From: Pseudoselenomonas ruminantium
GTDB lineage: Bacteria > Bacillota > Negativicutes > Selenomonadales > Selenomonadaceae
DNA length: 64,000 bases
Reading direction: 5' to 3'
Assembly: GCF_900113715.1 (NCBI RefSeq)
Contig: NZ_FOQK01000016.1
Coordinates: forward strand, 1-64,000
Part shown: positions 18,002 to 25,890 of the stretch, in pieces
How positions within the stretch are numbered: the first letter of the stretch is position 1
Layout of the letters: each line of letters opens with the position of its first letter
Made by a program: the position numbers and the translations under genes
Notes under the pieces: model-generated
What the model was told of the DNA's origin: nothing
The model's database searches: none
What the model saw: the letters and a program-made list of their open reading frames with translations, nothing else

Positions 18002-18118
18002 GATAGCGAATATTATAAGTTACCAATAGAAGTACCATGAAGAAATTCAAATCGTTGATTTTTCCCAAAACTATTCAAGGAAGATAGTTGAATTATTATG
18101 AAGAAAGGAGGAAGAACG

Positions 18119-18718
18119 ATGATTTGCAGAAAGTGTGGCAAGGTATTGGATGAGGGCGTAAGATTATGTCCCTTCTGTGCAGAACCGGTTGATGATAAGG
18201 AAGAACAGCCGGCAAGCGAGAAAGTGAAGCTCAAAGAGCTGGCGGCGGTGCCTGCGGATAAGGCACGTCTGCTTCAGGAGCTGCAGCGGCTGCGTGAGTA
18301 TTTCCTGCATAACCGTGGCAAATATGGTGTCATGGAAGATCTCTGGCTCATGCAGATGAAATGGCAGGCACCATCGCTTATGCATTGGATGCTGGGCGGC
18401 TGCCTGGCTACCGTGGTGGTGTATATGATGCTCTATGGTGCAGGTCTTATGCCGCAGGTCGGCTGGTCGTTGTTCTTTGTCCTCTGGGGGATCATTACCT
18501 GTGGCGGCTATATCAGCTCGGGGCGTGATTACGAGGCGCGCCGGCTGAAGTTCCGCCAGGATTTGCAGGTGGTGGAAAATGATGTACGCCAGTATTATAA
18601 CAAGGCTGACTCCTGCTTCCTGCCGCTTGATTACTCAGATCCGCGGGTAATCGGTGAACTGATTGACGGCATCAAGGCCGGGACCATCCAATCGTTTCAA
18701 GATTATCGGATAAGCTGA
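18119..18718 (+). CDS. zinc-ribbon membrane protein of unknown function
   Basis: A 199-residue protein that I do not recognise beyond its parts. The N-terminus is a zinc ribbon (CRKCG...CPFC, residues 3-22). A charged helical segment follows, then two hydrophobic helices (about residues 91-135), and a helical C-terminal tail. This layout is common in small Firmicute membrane proteins of unknown role. AAAGGAGG lies eight bases before the ATG at 18119; an in-frame ATG at 18098 has no such site. It converges on thiED with only five bases between the stops. Confidence 0.7.
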   Translation: MICRKCGKVLDEGVRLCPFCAEPVDDKEEQPASEKVKLKELAAVPADKARLLQELQRLREYFLHNRGKYGVMEDLWLMQMKWQAPSLMHWMLGGCLATVVVYMMLYGAGLMPQVGWSLFFVLWGIITCGGYISSGRDYEARRLKFRQDLQVVENDVRQYYNKADSCFLPLDYSDPRVIGELIDGIKAGTIQSFQDYRIS

Positions 18719-18723
18719 AAATA

Positions 18724-20184
18724 TCAAGGGAATTTACAGAGTTGCCAGCCATGATGCAAAGGGCCAGCGCCATGGCCGAGATTGAGGCCGGCCGTTAGGG
18801 CTCCCGTTAGATAGTCCTTGGCTGCCTGTACGGCCTGGGGCAGGCTGTATCCCTTGGCTAAGTGGGCTGCGATGGCCGCAGACAGGGTGCAGCCAGTGCC
18901 ATGCGTGTTGGGATTGTCCACGCGCCGGCCGGGCAGCCATAAGGGGCCGTCAGCTGTATAGAGCAGATCGTCGGCATCGGTTGGGCGATGACCGCCTTTG
19001 CATAGTACGTTGCAACCATAAGCCGCCTGGAGTTTCCGGGCGGCTGTTTCCATATCTGCCTTGTTCGTGATCGAAAGTCCAGTCAGCGCTTCGGTTTCCT
19101 TAAGGTTCGGGGTTATCAGCGTCGCTAGAGGGAATAATTGTTCCTTTAAGGCGGTAATCGCATCTGTGGACAATAGACGGGCACCGCTGGTGGCAACCAT
19201 CACTGGGTCCACCACGATGTTTTTGGCTTGGCGCTGGCGGAGCCGGCCGGCAATCACAGCGATAAGGGGGGCGGAAAAGACCATGCCGGTTTTCACGGCG
19301 TCGGGGAAGATATCGTCAAAGATGCTGTCCAGCTGCGCGGAAAGAAAATCTGGAGTAGAGGGGGATACACTAGCTACTCCGGTGGTGTTTTGGGCCGTCA
19401 GGGCGGTGATGGCGCTCATGCCGTAGACGCCGCAGGCCAGCATGGTTTTCAGATCAGCCTGGATACCAGCGCCGCCGCTGGCATCGCTGCCGGCAATGGT
19501 CAAGGCAGTTTTGGTGAGGAGAGCGGAAAGACGCTGGCGGAGCCGGGTGGCTGCTGCTCGTATATCCGGGGCGGCAAAGATGGCGGAGATGACCGCAGCG
19601 CCGGATATGCTGCTATGCTGCAGCTTAGAGATATTTTTTTCATTTATACCGCCGATGGCCACTACGGGAATGGAGACGGCTGTGCAGATCCTTTGCAGTT
19701 CATCATGGCTTATTTCGCTGGCGTCAGCTTTGGAGTCGGTGGGAAAGACGGCCCCCACGCCTAAGTAGTCGGCGCCGTCGTTTTCGGCTGCTAAGGCTTG
19801 GGCGGTGGTTTTGGCGGAAACGCCTAAAATCTTATTCGGGCCTAGCAGTGCGCGGGCTTCTTTTACCGCCATGTCCTGCTGGCCAATATGTACGCCGTCG
19901 GCATCACAGGCCAGAGCTATGCCGATATTGTCGTTGACGATAAAGGGGACGTTAAAAGCATGGCATAGTGCTTTGATTCTCTGGGCCTCCAGCAGGAAGC
20001 GGTCAGCGTCCAGATTTTTTTCGCGCAGCTGGATCATGGTAACACCGCCCAGCAGGGCTTCTTTTACCGCCTGGGCAAGGGGCTTATCGCCCAGCCAGCG
20101 CCGGTCAGTGATGGCATAGAGGGGCAGGGACTTACGTAACGCACAGGCTTTGGTGATGTTGTTCTGGCAGAGACTTAGTGACAT
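18724..20184 (-). CDS. thiED: bifunctional thiamine-phosphate synthase/HMP-P kinase (ThiE-ThiD)
   Basis: A 486-residue fusion for thiamine synthesis. Residues 1-215 are ThiE, with LYAITDR, MIQLREKN, VHIGQQD and VVAIGGIN, joining the pyrimidine and thiazole halves. Residues 222-486 are ThiD, with IAGSDASGGAGIQADLKTM, DPVMVATSGARL and the catalytic NTHGTGCTLSAAIAA, phosphorylating HMP twice. AAAGGAGG precedes the ATG at 20184; the longer frame upstream runs into the leader terminator. A TPP riboswitch with terminator controls it. Thiazole genes are not in this window, so the pathway may rely on salvage or on genes elsewhere. Confidence 0.95.
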   Translation of the reverse strand: MSLSLCQNNITKACALRKSLPLYAITDRRWLGDKPLAQAVKEALLGGVTMIQLREKNLDADRFLLEAQRIKALCHAFNVPFIVNDNIGIALACDADGVHIGQQDMAVKEARALLGPNKILGVSAKTTAQALAAENDGADYLGVGAVFPTDSKADASEISHDELQRICTAVSIPVVAIGGINEKNISKLQHSSISGAAVISAIFAAPDIRAAATRLRQRLSALLTKTALTIAGSDASGGAGIQADLKTMLACGVYGMSAITALTAQNTTGVASVSPSTPDFLSAQLDSIFDDIFPDAVKTGMVFSAPLIAVIAGRLRQRQAKNIVVDPVMVATSGARLLSTDAITALKEQLFPLATLITPNLKETEALTGLSITNKADMETAARKLQAAYGCNVLCKGGHRPTDADDLLYTADGPLWLPGRRVDNPNTHGTGCTLSAAIAAHLAKGYSLPQAVQAAKDYLTGALTAGLNLGHGAGPLHHGWQLCKFP

Positions 20185-20206
20185 CGATATTCCTCCTTTG
20201 GGGCAA

Positions 20207-20242
20207 CAAAAACAGGGACTATCCATTTCGGATAGTCCCTGT
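20207..20242 (-). terminator. riboswitch terminator upstream of thiED
   Basis: On the minus strand ACAGGGACTATCC pairs with GGATAGTCCCTGT, followed by a T-run. It lies between the TPP aptamer and the thiED start, the usual expression platform for transcription termination. Confidence 0.88.
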
Positions 20243-20257
20243 GAATCTTTTTGCATA

Positions 20258-20342
20258 CTTTCCTACGTTGGCATTATCCAAATCAGGTGCGGTCGAAGTG
20301 CATAACTTCCTCTCAGCCTGTCTGCAGGCTCCCGTGTATCGT
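20258..20342 (-). promoter_or_regulatory. TPP riboswitch (THI element)
   Basis: Minus-strand sequence contains the conserved THI-box parts ACGGGAGCC, CAGGCTGAGAGGAAG, ACCTGATTTGGATAATGCC and AACGTAGGAAAGT in the right order. Bound thiamine pyrophosphate should favour the terminator at 20207-20242 and shut off thiED. Confidence 0.95.
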
Positions 20343-20560
20343 TTTGCCTCTACTTTACGCCGCGCGGGGATTTTTGTCAAGGCAGGCTTAGCCGACGTAT
20401 GTGTCAAGAAGTTCTCGGTAAAATTCCCCCGTATTATAAAGATATGCTTGTTATTTAATGATTAAAGATATAATTTAAGATTACTTCCGGGCCAAGATCA
20501 GATCCGACATATTGCCATTGGTGGAATTGATGGTTTATAACATGAATGACGTGTTTATGT

Positions 20561-20595
20561 AAAAAGGACTGCCGCATGAGCAGCAGTCCTTTTTG
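20561..20595 (-). terminator. terminator of the first small-peptide transcript
   Basis: AAAAAGGACTGC at 20561-20572 pairs with GCAGTCCTTTTT at 20583-20594, giving a T-run on either strand. For the minus-strand peptide gene at 20643-20726 it lies about 50 bases after the stop. A second hairpin (CCGCAGG/CCTGCGG, 20596-20618) sits in the 3' untranslated part. Confidence 0.75.
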
Positions 20596-20642
20596 CCGCA
20601 GGGTGAACAGTCCTGCGGCGCGGCTTTTACGTGGTGCGTTGG

Positions 20643-20726
20643 TTAGCTGTCAAGCCATTTGCAGAGGTAGTGGCTGACTATGCCTGCAAAAACAGAAACC
20701 ATGAAGTTTGCGAGATTTTGGTCCAA
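20643..20726 (-). CDS. small hydrophobic peptide, putative type I toxin (copy 1)
   Basis: A 27-residue ORF with a TTG start at 20726, preceded by GGGAGG eight bases away. The core VSVFAGIVSHYLCKWLD is a single membrane-spanning segment ending in charged residues. It matches the second copy at 26693-26773 in the pattern VSV-x-AG-(I/V)-x-S-x-Y-x-CKWLD. Tiny peptides ending in CKWLD-like sequence are common in Firmicutes, and some small single-helix peptides of this kind are type I toxins; that role is inferred here. The gene has its own promoter (20769-20798), terminator, and a divergent small RNA carrying sequence antisense to its start region. No similar annotated gene name is claimed. Confidence 0.7.
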   Translation of the reverse strand: MDQNLANFMVSVFAGIVSHYLCKWLDS

Positions 20727-20768
20727 ATGTAACACCTCCCTCTAGCCGGAGGTTCCGCACCGCGTATT

Positions 20769-20798
20769 AGTATAGCATGAATTGACGGCAAGCGTAAA
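20769..20798 (-). promoter_or_regulatory. promoter of small-peptide gene, copy 1
   Basis: On the minus strand TTTACG (20798-20793), an 18-base spacer, then TATACT (20774-20769). It interleaves with the oppositely oriented small-RNA promoter at 20782-20811. The second copy at 26826-26855 has the same arrangement. Confidence 0.6.
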
Positions 20799-20811
20799 TC
20801 CGAGGTATAAT
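20782..20811 (+). promoter_or_regulatory. promoter of antisense-type small RNA, copy 1
   Basis: TTGACG (20782-20787), an 18-base spacer, TATAAT (20806-20811). This is a near-consensus sigma-A promoter and stronger than the opposing peptide promoter, as expected if the RNA is made in excess. Confidence 0.75.
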
Positions 20812-20817
20812 AAAGGC

Positions 20818-20884
20818 AAGCTAATGGAGTTTGCGAGATTCCAAATGCACCGAAGCTGTGGCCTGAACAACCACAGCTTTTTTC
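20818..20884 (+). ncRNA. small RNA, putative antitoxin of copy 1
   Basis: About 65 bases from the start expected of the promoter above to a terminator AAGCTGTGG...CCACAGCTTTTTT (20853-20882). It contains AGTTTGCGAGATT (20828-20840) and CCAAATG (20841-20847). The same two blocks occur in the same order at 20705-20717 and 20723-20729, across the peptide gene's TTG start. The RNA could therefore pair with the peptide mRNA by 13 plus 7 bases and block its translation. No ORF is evident in it. Confidence 0.65.
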
Positions 20885-20896
20885 GTGGGAAAATAG

Positions 20897-20936
20897 GGGC
20901 TGTTGCACGTAATGTGACGTGCAGCAGTCCTTTTTC
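20897..20936 (+). terminator. terminator-like hairpin
   Basis: GGCTGTTGCACGT pairs, with G-U and one mismatch, with ACGTGCAGCAGTCC, then TTTTT. GCAGCAGTCCTTTTT is identical to bases 20581-20595, so this may be a duplicated terminator from a lost or scrambled module copy. Confidence 0.55.
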
Positions 20937-20944
20937 ATATACAA

Positions 20945-20980
20945 AAAGATAATCCCGAGGCTTGAGTGCCTCGGGATTAG
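20945..20980 (-). terminator. intrinsic terminator of the DASS transporter gene
   Basis: AATCCCGAGGC pairs with GCCTCGGGATT; on the minus strand it is followed by ATCTTTTTG. It lies about 80 bases after the transporter stop. Confidence 0.75.
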
Positions 20981-21057
20981 GTGTAGAATTTAGTGGTGTC
21001 CAGTAGTTCTACCTTTTTCTATTGCAAACAATTGACCGAGAAATATTTTACACTAAG

Positions 21058-22602
21058 TTAGCCGACGACCCAGCTGACGAAGTAGATAACCAGCGGAATC
21101 GTGACACAGGCGATGCCGACGACGTCGATGATGACACCTGTGTGGATCATCTTAGTGATGGGGATATAGCCTGAGGCATAGACAATTGCATTAGGCGGTG
21201 TCGATACTGGCAGCATGAAACCGAGTGATGCCGCCAGCGCAATGCCGACCGATACCGGAACGGGGCTAAGGCCAGCCGATACGGCTGCTGTGATGGCCAG
21301 TGGGCCAATCATGTTCGTAGCTGCTGTATGGCTCGTGAGCTCAGAGAGCAGCAAGGCCATGACGGAGAAGATCGCGACCATGCCAACCTGTGACGGAGCA
21401 CCGCCCATCGAGCTGACGATGAGGTCACCGACCCACTGCGAAAGGCCGGTCTTGTACATCATGCCACCCATGGCAAGACCACCGCCGAACAGGATCAGCG
21501 TGCCCCATTCGATACCTTCCATGGCCTCCTGCCATTTGAGCGTGAACTGGCGCTTTTCGAAGTTGACCGGCAGGACAAACAGGATAAGAGCACCGGCCAT
21601 GGCAGCGACGGCTTCCGGGAACAGCCTGTTGTACATCTTGAGTGTCGGATCGGTGCTGCCAAGGGCGATCGAGAGGATGCCCGGCGTTACCCAGAGGGTA
21701 ACGGCCACGATAAAGCAGAACAATGTGTTCTTCTGTGCGAGTGTCCAGCCGCCAAGCTCGGCAAGTTTGTTCTTGATGAAGGTATCCGCGCCATCGATGC
21801 GCTCGACATCAGCTGGGAACATGCGCGACAGTACGAAGGCTGCGATGACGAAATAGACGACCATCGCGATGAAGCCCCAGGTCATCCACTCAAAGAACGA
21901 TATATGGATGTCACACATTTGGTCAAGGAAACCGAGCATGATGAGGTTCGGCGGTGTGCCGATAGGCGTCAATACGCCGCCAATCGAGCAGGAGTAGGCC
22001 GTCATCAGCATGAGGCCCGTAGCGTATTTGTATTCGTGCAGGTCGATCTCACGGCCATTGGCGGCAAACATCTCCTTGATGGACGTCAAAAGGCCCAAGC
22101 AGATCGGGAACATCATGGCTGCCGTAGCCGTGTTGCTGACCCAGCCCGAGCAGAGCGCGGCGGCAAGGCCGACGGCCAGGAAGATACGCTTGGGGTTCGA
22201 GCCGACCCAGGAGCGCGAGAGCAGCCAATAGGCGAAGCGCTTGTCGAGGCCATGGGTCATCATGGCCTTGGCCAGGATGAATCCACCCATGAACAGGAAA
22301 ATCATCGGGTTCGCAAAGGCGGCAAACGCAGTGCCGACTGGCACGACGCCAGTCACGACCGCCAATGTCGGCCCGATGAGCGAGGTGACCGGAATGGGTA
22401 CGGGCTCTGTGATCCACCATATAGCCACGAGTACCATGATTGCCAGCAGCTTATGGGCTGGTACAGTCAGTCCTGCAATCGGGGTCAGAAAGACCAAGAG
22501 TGCGAGGATGGGTCCGCCGAACAGGCCGATAGTCCGGCGCTTGCGGTCAAAGGCCTGCTCGGCCCGCTTGACGGCAAGTGCTTCTTTACTCATCTTGTCC
22601 AA
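21058..22602 (-). CDS. DASS-family Na+:dicarboxylate symporter
   Basis: A 514-residue membrane protein of the divalent anion:Na+ symporter (SLC13/CitT) family, with eleven or more hydrophobic segments. Diagnostic features are TEPVPIPVTSLIGPTLAV, the SNT motif in GWVSNTATAAMMFP, TPIGTPPNLI, and the second SNT-like half-repeat SHTAATNMIGPLAI with FMLPVSTPPNAIVYASGY. The two half-repeats bind substrate and sodium. Likely substrates are succinate, malate or related C4 acids, suitable for a fermentative anaerobe. The TTG at 22602 is chosen because AAAGGAGG lies ten bases upstream; an ATG at 22593 is too far from it. A possible structured leader lies at 22800-22966. Confidence 0.88.
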   Translation of the reverse strand: MDKMSKEALAVKRAEQAFDRKRRTIGLFGGPILALLVFLTPIAGLTVPAHKLLAIMVLVAIWWITEPVPIPVTSLIGPTLAVVTGVVPVGTAFAAFANPMIFLFMGGFILAKAMMTHGLDKRFAYWLLSRSWVGSNPKRIFLAVGLAAALCSGWVSNTATAAMMFPICLGLLTSIKEMFAANGREIDLHEYKYATGLMLMTAYSCSIGGVLTPIGTPPNLIMLGFLDQMCDIHISFFEWMTWGFIAMVVYFVIAAFVLSRMFPADVERIDGADTFIKNKLAELGGWTLAQKNTLFCFIVAVTLWVTPGILSIALGSTDPTLKMYNRLFPEAVAAMAGALILFVLPVNFEKRQFTLKWQEAMEGIEWGTLILFGGGLAMGGMMYKTGLSQWVGDLIVSSMGGAPSQVGMVAIFSVMALLLSELTSHTAATNMIGPLAITAAVSAGLSPVPVSVGIALAASLGFMLPVSTPPNAIVYASGYIPITKMIHTGVIIDVVGIACVTIPLVIYFVSWVVG

Positions 22603-22799
22603 GATACATGCGCCTCCTTTTATGATATGAAGCAATAGAATGATTTCCACAAATTGTTATTACAATTTATTATATTTCTATCATAAATAAAATTCAGTAT
22701 TTTTTCAATAGCCCAGACTGATTGGTTCGATTCTATTTGGGCATAGTATGAAAATTAAGATAATTATTCAGCAATAATGAAAATAAGCAGAGGGGCATG

Positions 22800-22966
22800 A
22801 AAAGAGGAAGCCCGTGAAGTGGGATTGTACTTCACGGGCTTCCTGGGAAGGGATGATAAAAAATTTGAGAAATGGGAAGCAAGAAGGGTGGGATTAAAAC
22901 CTTCTTGTTTAGGGACGCCAATGAGATCGTACCCCTGGGGGATTACCAGGTATATCTCTCATCGAC
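22800..22966 (-). ncRNA. structured RNA, possible leader of the DASS gene or free sRNA
   Basis: The 500-base gap holds no gene but has strong RNA structure when read on the minus strand. First comes a hairpin in which GAGAGATATACCTGG pairs with CCAGGGGTACGATCTC (22923-22959). Next is AAGAAGG/CCTTCTT (22881-22907). Then comes a perfect 16-base stem, AGGAAGCCCGTGAAGT with ACTTCACGGGCTTCCT (22806-22845), followed by CTTTT. A TATAAT lies at 22978-22973. This could be a leader with a terminator 200 bases before the transporter start, or an independent small RNA. I recognise no known riboswitch. The rest of the gap, 22603-22799, is AT-rich and shows nothing further. Confidence 0.45.
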
Positions 22967-23115
22967 AAGTTTATTATAATCGGTCATTATGAAAAGAGTA
23001 TGTAACTCAGGTTACGGAAAAGACAAAAAGTAAAAGTTTTTTCTGTTTCTCACGATTTTTTCAAGCCGCCTGTGCTAAAATAAGGATAGATTCCAAAAGA
23101 GATGAGGTGATTTCT

Positions 23116-24960
23116 TTGCGTTATAGCAAGCGCTGGAAACGTTGCCTGACGGCTATGATTTTGTCAGGAGTTATGATGATTGGTATAGGAGGCACATCGC
23201 TGCCGAAAGCTGAGGCGGCAGATGCCTGGGCGATTGCGGCCCAGGCACTCGGTGTGCTGGGGGCATATCAGTCGAGCCTGTCGAGTATACTGGAGCTTGG
23301 CAACAATGCCCAGGCACAGATCCAGAGCCAGCGGCAGGATATCCAGCAAAATGGCATCGATCCCAATAGCAATGATGTACAGGTGGTCAATCGTGTCATG
23401 CGTCAGCTGGTGGATAAAGGCGACTATGTATTGAAGGCCAACAGTCTGCCTTTTTGCTGGACGGTCAACAATAGCAAGGATTTCAATGCGGCCTGCTATC
23501 CAACCAACTATGTGAGTATCAACAAGGCGCTCGTGCGCGGCTTGAATCTGGAGCCCGATGAGCTGGCGGCCGTGCTGGCGCATGAGATGACGCATGGCAT
23601 TGAGCAGCATAGCGCGCATAACTACGCCAAGGCTGTGGCCCAGTACTATGGCATGGCTTTCCTGAATATGGACACAGGCGTAGCGGATTGGAACAAGCTC
23701 AATGCACTGGCCAATTACTCGATTGCCAAGAATGTGACGCTGCCGACGGAGTACGATGCCGATGCGGGCGGCTTCTATATCATGACGAGTGCCGGTTTCA
23801 ATCCGGGCGGCGGCGCAGCGGCCATGGCCCGCATGGCCCGCTATCTGACCTATGAGACACAGAATGTCCTCGAATACCAGGACCCTGACCCGAAACTCAA
23901 GGAGCAGGAAAACTATAACGACCATCCCGATACGGATAAACGTGAGCAGAAGCTGGCGCAGATGATGACCGATTATGGCTGTGGTCATGTGACGGTCAAA
24001 GACCGCAAGGACATCTATATTGATGGCGAAAAACTGTTGAGCGTTGATTGGGACGGCGAGTATGACAATACCCTGGAGAATGCCTATTTTGTGGCCGGAG
24101 CGCTTGCCAAGGCCTTCCATGACTACGATTCGCCGGCGGGCTGGGAGTTCCGTTCCGATGGCGATGGCAATGTGACCTGCCTGGCAAAGACGCGAGTCAA
24201 CGAGGCTCTGCAGCGATTCCTGCGCACGGAGCGGGCTGGCGAGCGCTTGCAGGCGCTCGTGACAGCTGCCTATGCGGGGGAGAGCGCAAGCGGTGCCCGT
24301 ACGAAGATGAAAGCGGCTGCCCAGGCAAGGCAGCAGGCACTGCAGGGTGAACGCGAGGCCGTGCTGGCTGCCAACGCCAAGTTCGTCAAGAAGATGCGGG
24401 AAAATGGCGATACGTACAGTGACTATGGGCAGGGCGAGCGCGCCCTGTTCCAGATGCGCCGTGTCTTTGCTGCCCGCAATCCCGAGAATGAAGCGGAAAA
24501 TCATGCGATCCGCGGCCGCGCCAAGGCCGTTGCCGGGGATTTTACAGCGGGACTTCAAGATTTAGACAAAGCCGTAACTATGGATAGCAAGAATGTCTAT
24601 AACTATCTGAACCGGGCTGATGTCTACCATATGATGGGCAACACCGAAGCGGCACTGGCCGATCTGATGCAGGCTAAGGAAGTCGATAAGGCGAATCCCT
24701 ATGGCTGGCTCATGAGTGCGCAGATCTATGAGGAGCTTGGCCAGCAGGCTGAGGCTCTGGCGAACTATCAGGAATTCTACCGGCTGCGTCCGAAGGCTTT
24801 CCGCGTGATCCCCGAGGAATATCTGTCGCAGATCAGTGACAAGGACTACAAGACGCTGCAGAAAGAGAAGGCAGACGCCAGGAAGAAGTACGAACAACAA
24901 TGGAATAAGGACCACAAAGACAAAAAAGCTGCGGAAAAGAAATCCGCAGCCAAGTCTTAA
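23116..24960 (+). CDS. secreted M48-family metallopeptidase with TPR repeats
   Basis: A roughly 614-residue exported protease. A signal peptide (hydrophobic MILSGVMMIGIGGTS, cleavage near AEA-AD) is followed by an M48 peptidase domain with zinc motif AHEMTHGIEQHS (HExxH). A downstream EYDADAGGF supplies the third ligand, as in BepA/YfgC proteins. From about residue 450, TPR-like repeats appear (HAIRGRAKAVAGDFTAGLQD, YLNRADVYHMMGNTEAALAD). The C-terminus is a lysine-rich tail. BepA relatives act in the periplasm on outer-membrane protein assembly, which fits a diderm Firmicute; that role is inferred. The TTG at 23116 follows GAGGTGA by five bases; GTG at 23107 is the alternative. Confidence 0.85.
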   Translation: MRYSKRWKRCLTAMILSGVMMIGIGGTSLPKAEAADAWAIAAQALGVLGAYQSSLSSILELGNNAQAQIQSQRQDIQQNGIDPNSNDVQVVNRVMRQLVDKGDYVLKANSLPFCWTVNNSKDFNAACYPTNYVSINKALVRGLNLEPDELAAVLAHEMTHGIEQHSAHNYAKAVAQYYGMAFLNMDTGVADWNKLNALANYSIAKNVTLPTEYDADAGGFYIMTSAGFNPGGGAAAMARMARYLTYETQNVLEYQDPDPKLKEQENYNDHPDTDKREQKLAQMMTDYGCGHVTVKDRKDIYIDGEKLLSVDWDGEYDNTLENAYFVAGALAKAFHDYDSPAGWEFRSDGDGNVTCLAKTRVNEALQRFLRTERAGERLQALVTAAYAGESASGARTKMKAAAQARQQALQGEREAVLAANAKFVKKMRENGDTYSDYGQGERALFQMRRVFAARNPENEAENHAIRGRAKAVAGDFTAGLQDLDKAVTMDSKNVYNYLNRADVYHMMGNTEAALADLMQAKEVDKANPYGWLMSAQIYEELGQQAEALANYQEFYRLRPKAFRVIPEEYLSQISDKDYKTLQKEKADARKKYEQQWNKDHKDKKAAEKKSAAKS

Positions 24961-24980
24961 AGCGTTTCGTTTATCTCTAT

Positions 24981-25011
24981 GACCTCCACGCCGTTGGCGC
25001 GGAGGTTTTTT
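24981..25011 (+). terminator. intrinsic terminator after the M48 peptidase
   Basis: ACCTCCACGCC pairs with GGCGCGGAGGT (one G-U), followed by TTTTTAT. Confidence 0.8.
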
Positions 25012-25026
25012 ATTTCGTCCGCATTG

Positions 25027-25318
25027 GCGCCAGGGCAGGTAATCTACCTGCTCAAGACGCCGGGCGGCAACATCTACCATTCTGGTGATTCGCATTTCTC
25101 GATTTACTTTGCCAAACATGGCAAGGATTACGACATCGATGTTGCTTTTGGCTCGTTTGGCGAGAACCCAATCGGTATGCAGGACAAGATGACGTCCATC
25201 GATATCCTGCGTATGGCTGAAAACCTTCAGTGCAAGGTGGTTGTCCCGATTCACTGGGATGTTTGGACCGACTTCCAGGCGGACTGCAACGAAATCGAGC
25301 TCCTCTACAACTTAATGA
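25027..25318 (+). pseudogene. UlaG-like metallo-beta-lactamase fold lactonase, fragment
   Basis: The frame encodes [43 protein letters not shown] and [15 protein letters not shown]. This matches roughly residues 220-310 of L-ascorbate-6-phosphate lactonase UlaG. The N-terminal two thirds, including the HxHxDH metal site, is missing, and the homology stops at ELLYNL, where the frame continues as nonsense. The upstream part of the open frame overlaps the preceding terminator and is not coding. It is a remnant truncated at both ends and fused to the next remnant. Confidence 0.75.
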
Positions 25319-25874
25319 TGACAACCAACTCCAGCTTACGCCAATCAAGGACAATATGCTCAAGAGCCATGGCTATTACCGTCATATGGAAAAGGATGGC
25401 TCGACGAGCGGCATCGTATCCTTCGATGGCGGCGTGCTCCAGGTATTCCCGCCCCAAGCGGCAGGGGATGAGTGGCGCATCGAGGAGCTTATCACCGATG
25501 CGGCCAGCGATGCGGTGCTTATGGATCTCAATGGCGACGGTGAGGAGGAGCTATGTGCGATTGCGCCGTTCCATGGCGATACCGTGAACATCTATGAAAA
25601 AAAGAATGACAGATTCGAGCTGGCCTATACGCATCCGGAAAAACTCGAATTCCTCCATGCGATTTTCGGCGGCGATATTTGCGGCAAGCCGGCCTGGATC
25701 ATCGGCAACCGCAAGGGCGACTTTACCTATGGGAAAGATGGCTATGAGACTCAGGAGCTCGACCGTGGCCGCGGCGCAGCGAATGTGCTACACTATATTT
25801 ATGAAGGCAAGGACATTATCATCGGTGCGAACCGTGAGACCAATGAAATCGCGCGCTACGAGCTGACGGAATGA
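25314..25874 (+). pseudogene. FG-GAP/VCBS-like beta-propeller protein, C-terminal fragment
   Basis: About 185 residues in a different frame from the UlaG remnant. They begin at [12 protein letters not shown] and run to the stop just before the epimerase gene. [20 protein letters not shown] is a calcium-binding FG-GAP/VCBS-type blade, and further blades follow. No start with a good ribosome site is present, though an ATG at 25356 after AAGGACAAT could restart translation. The missing N-terminal half and the abrupt join suggest one deletion fused this gene to ulaG. The present frame is otherwise clean. Confidence 0.6.
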
Positions 25875-25890
25875 ACGGGGAGGAAATATA

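Noticed and set aside
22923-22959. Long hairpin before the M48 peptidase as a T-box or known riboswitch of that gene
   Set aside because: No T-box sequence, no known aptamer core, and the terminator and -10 box are oriented to the minus strand.
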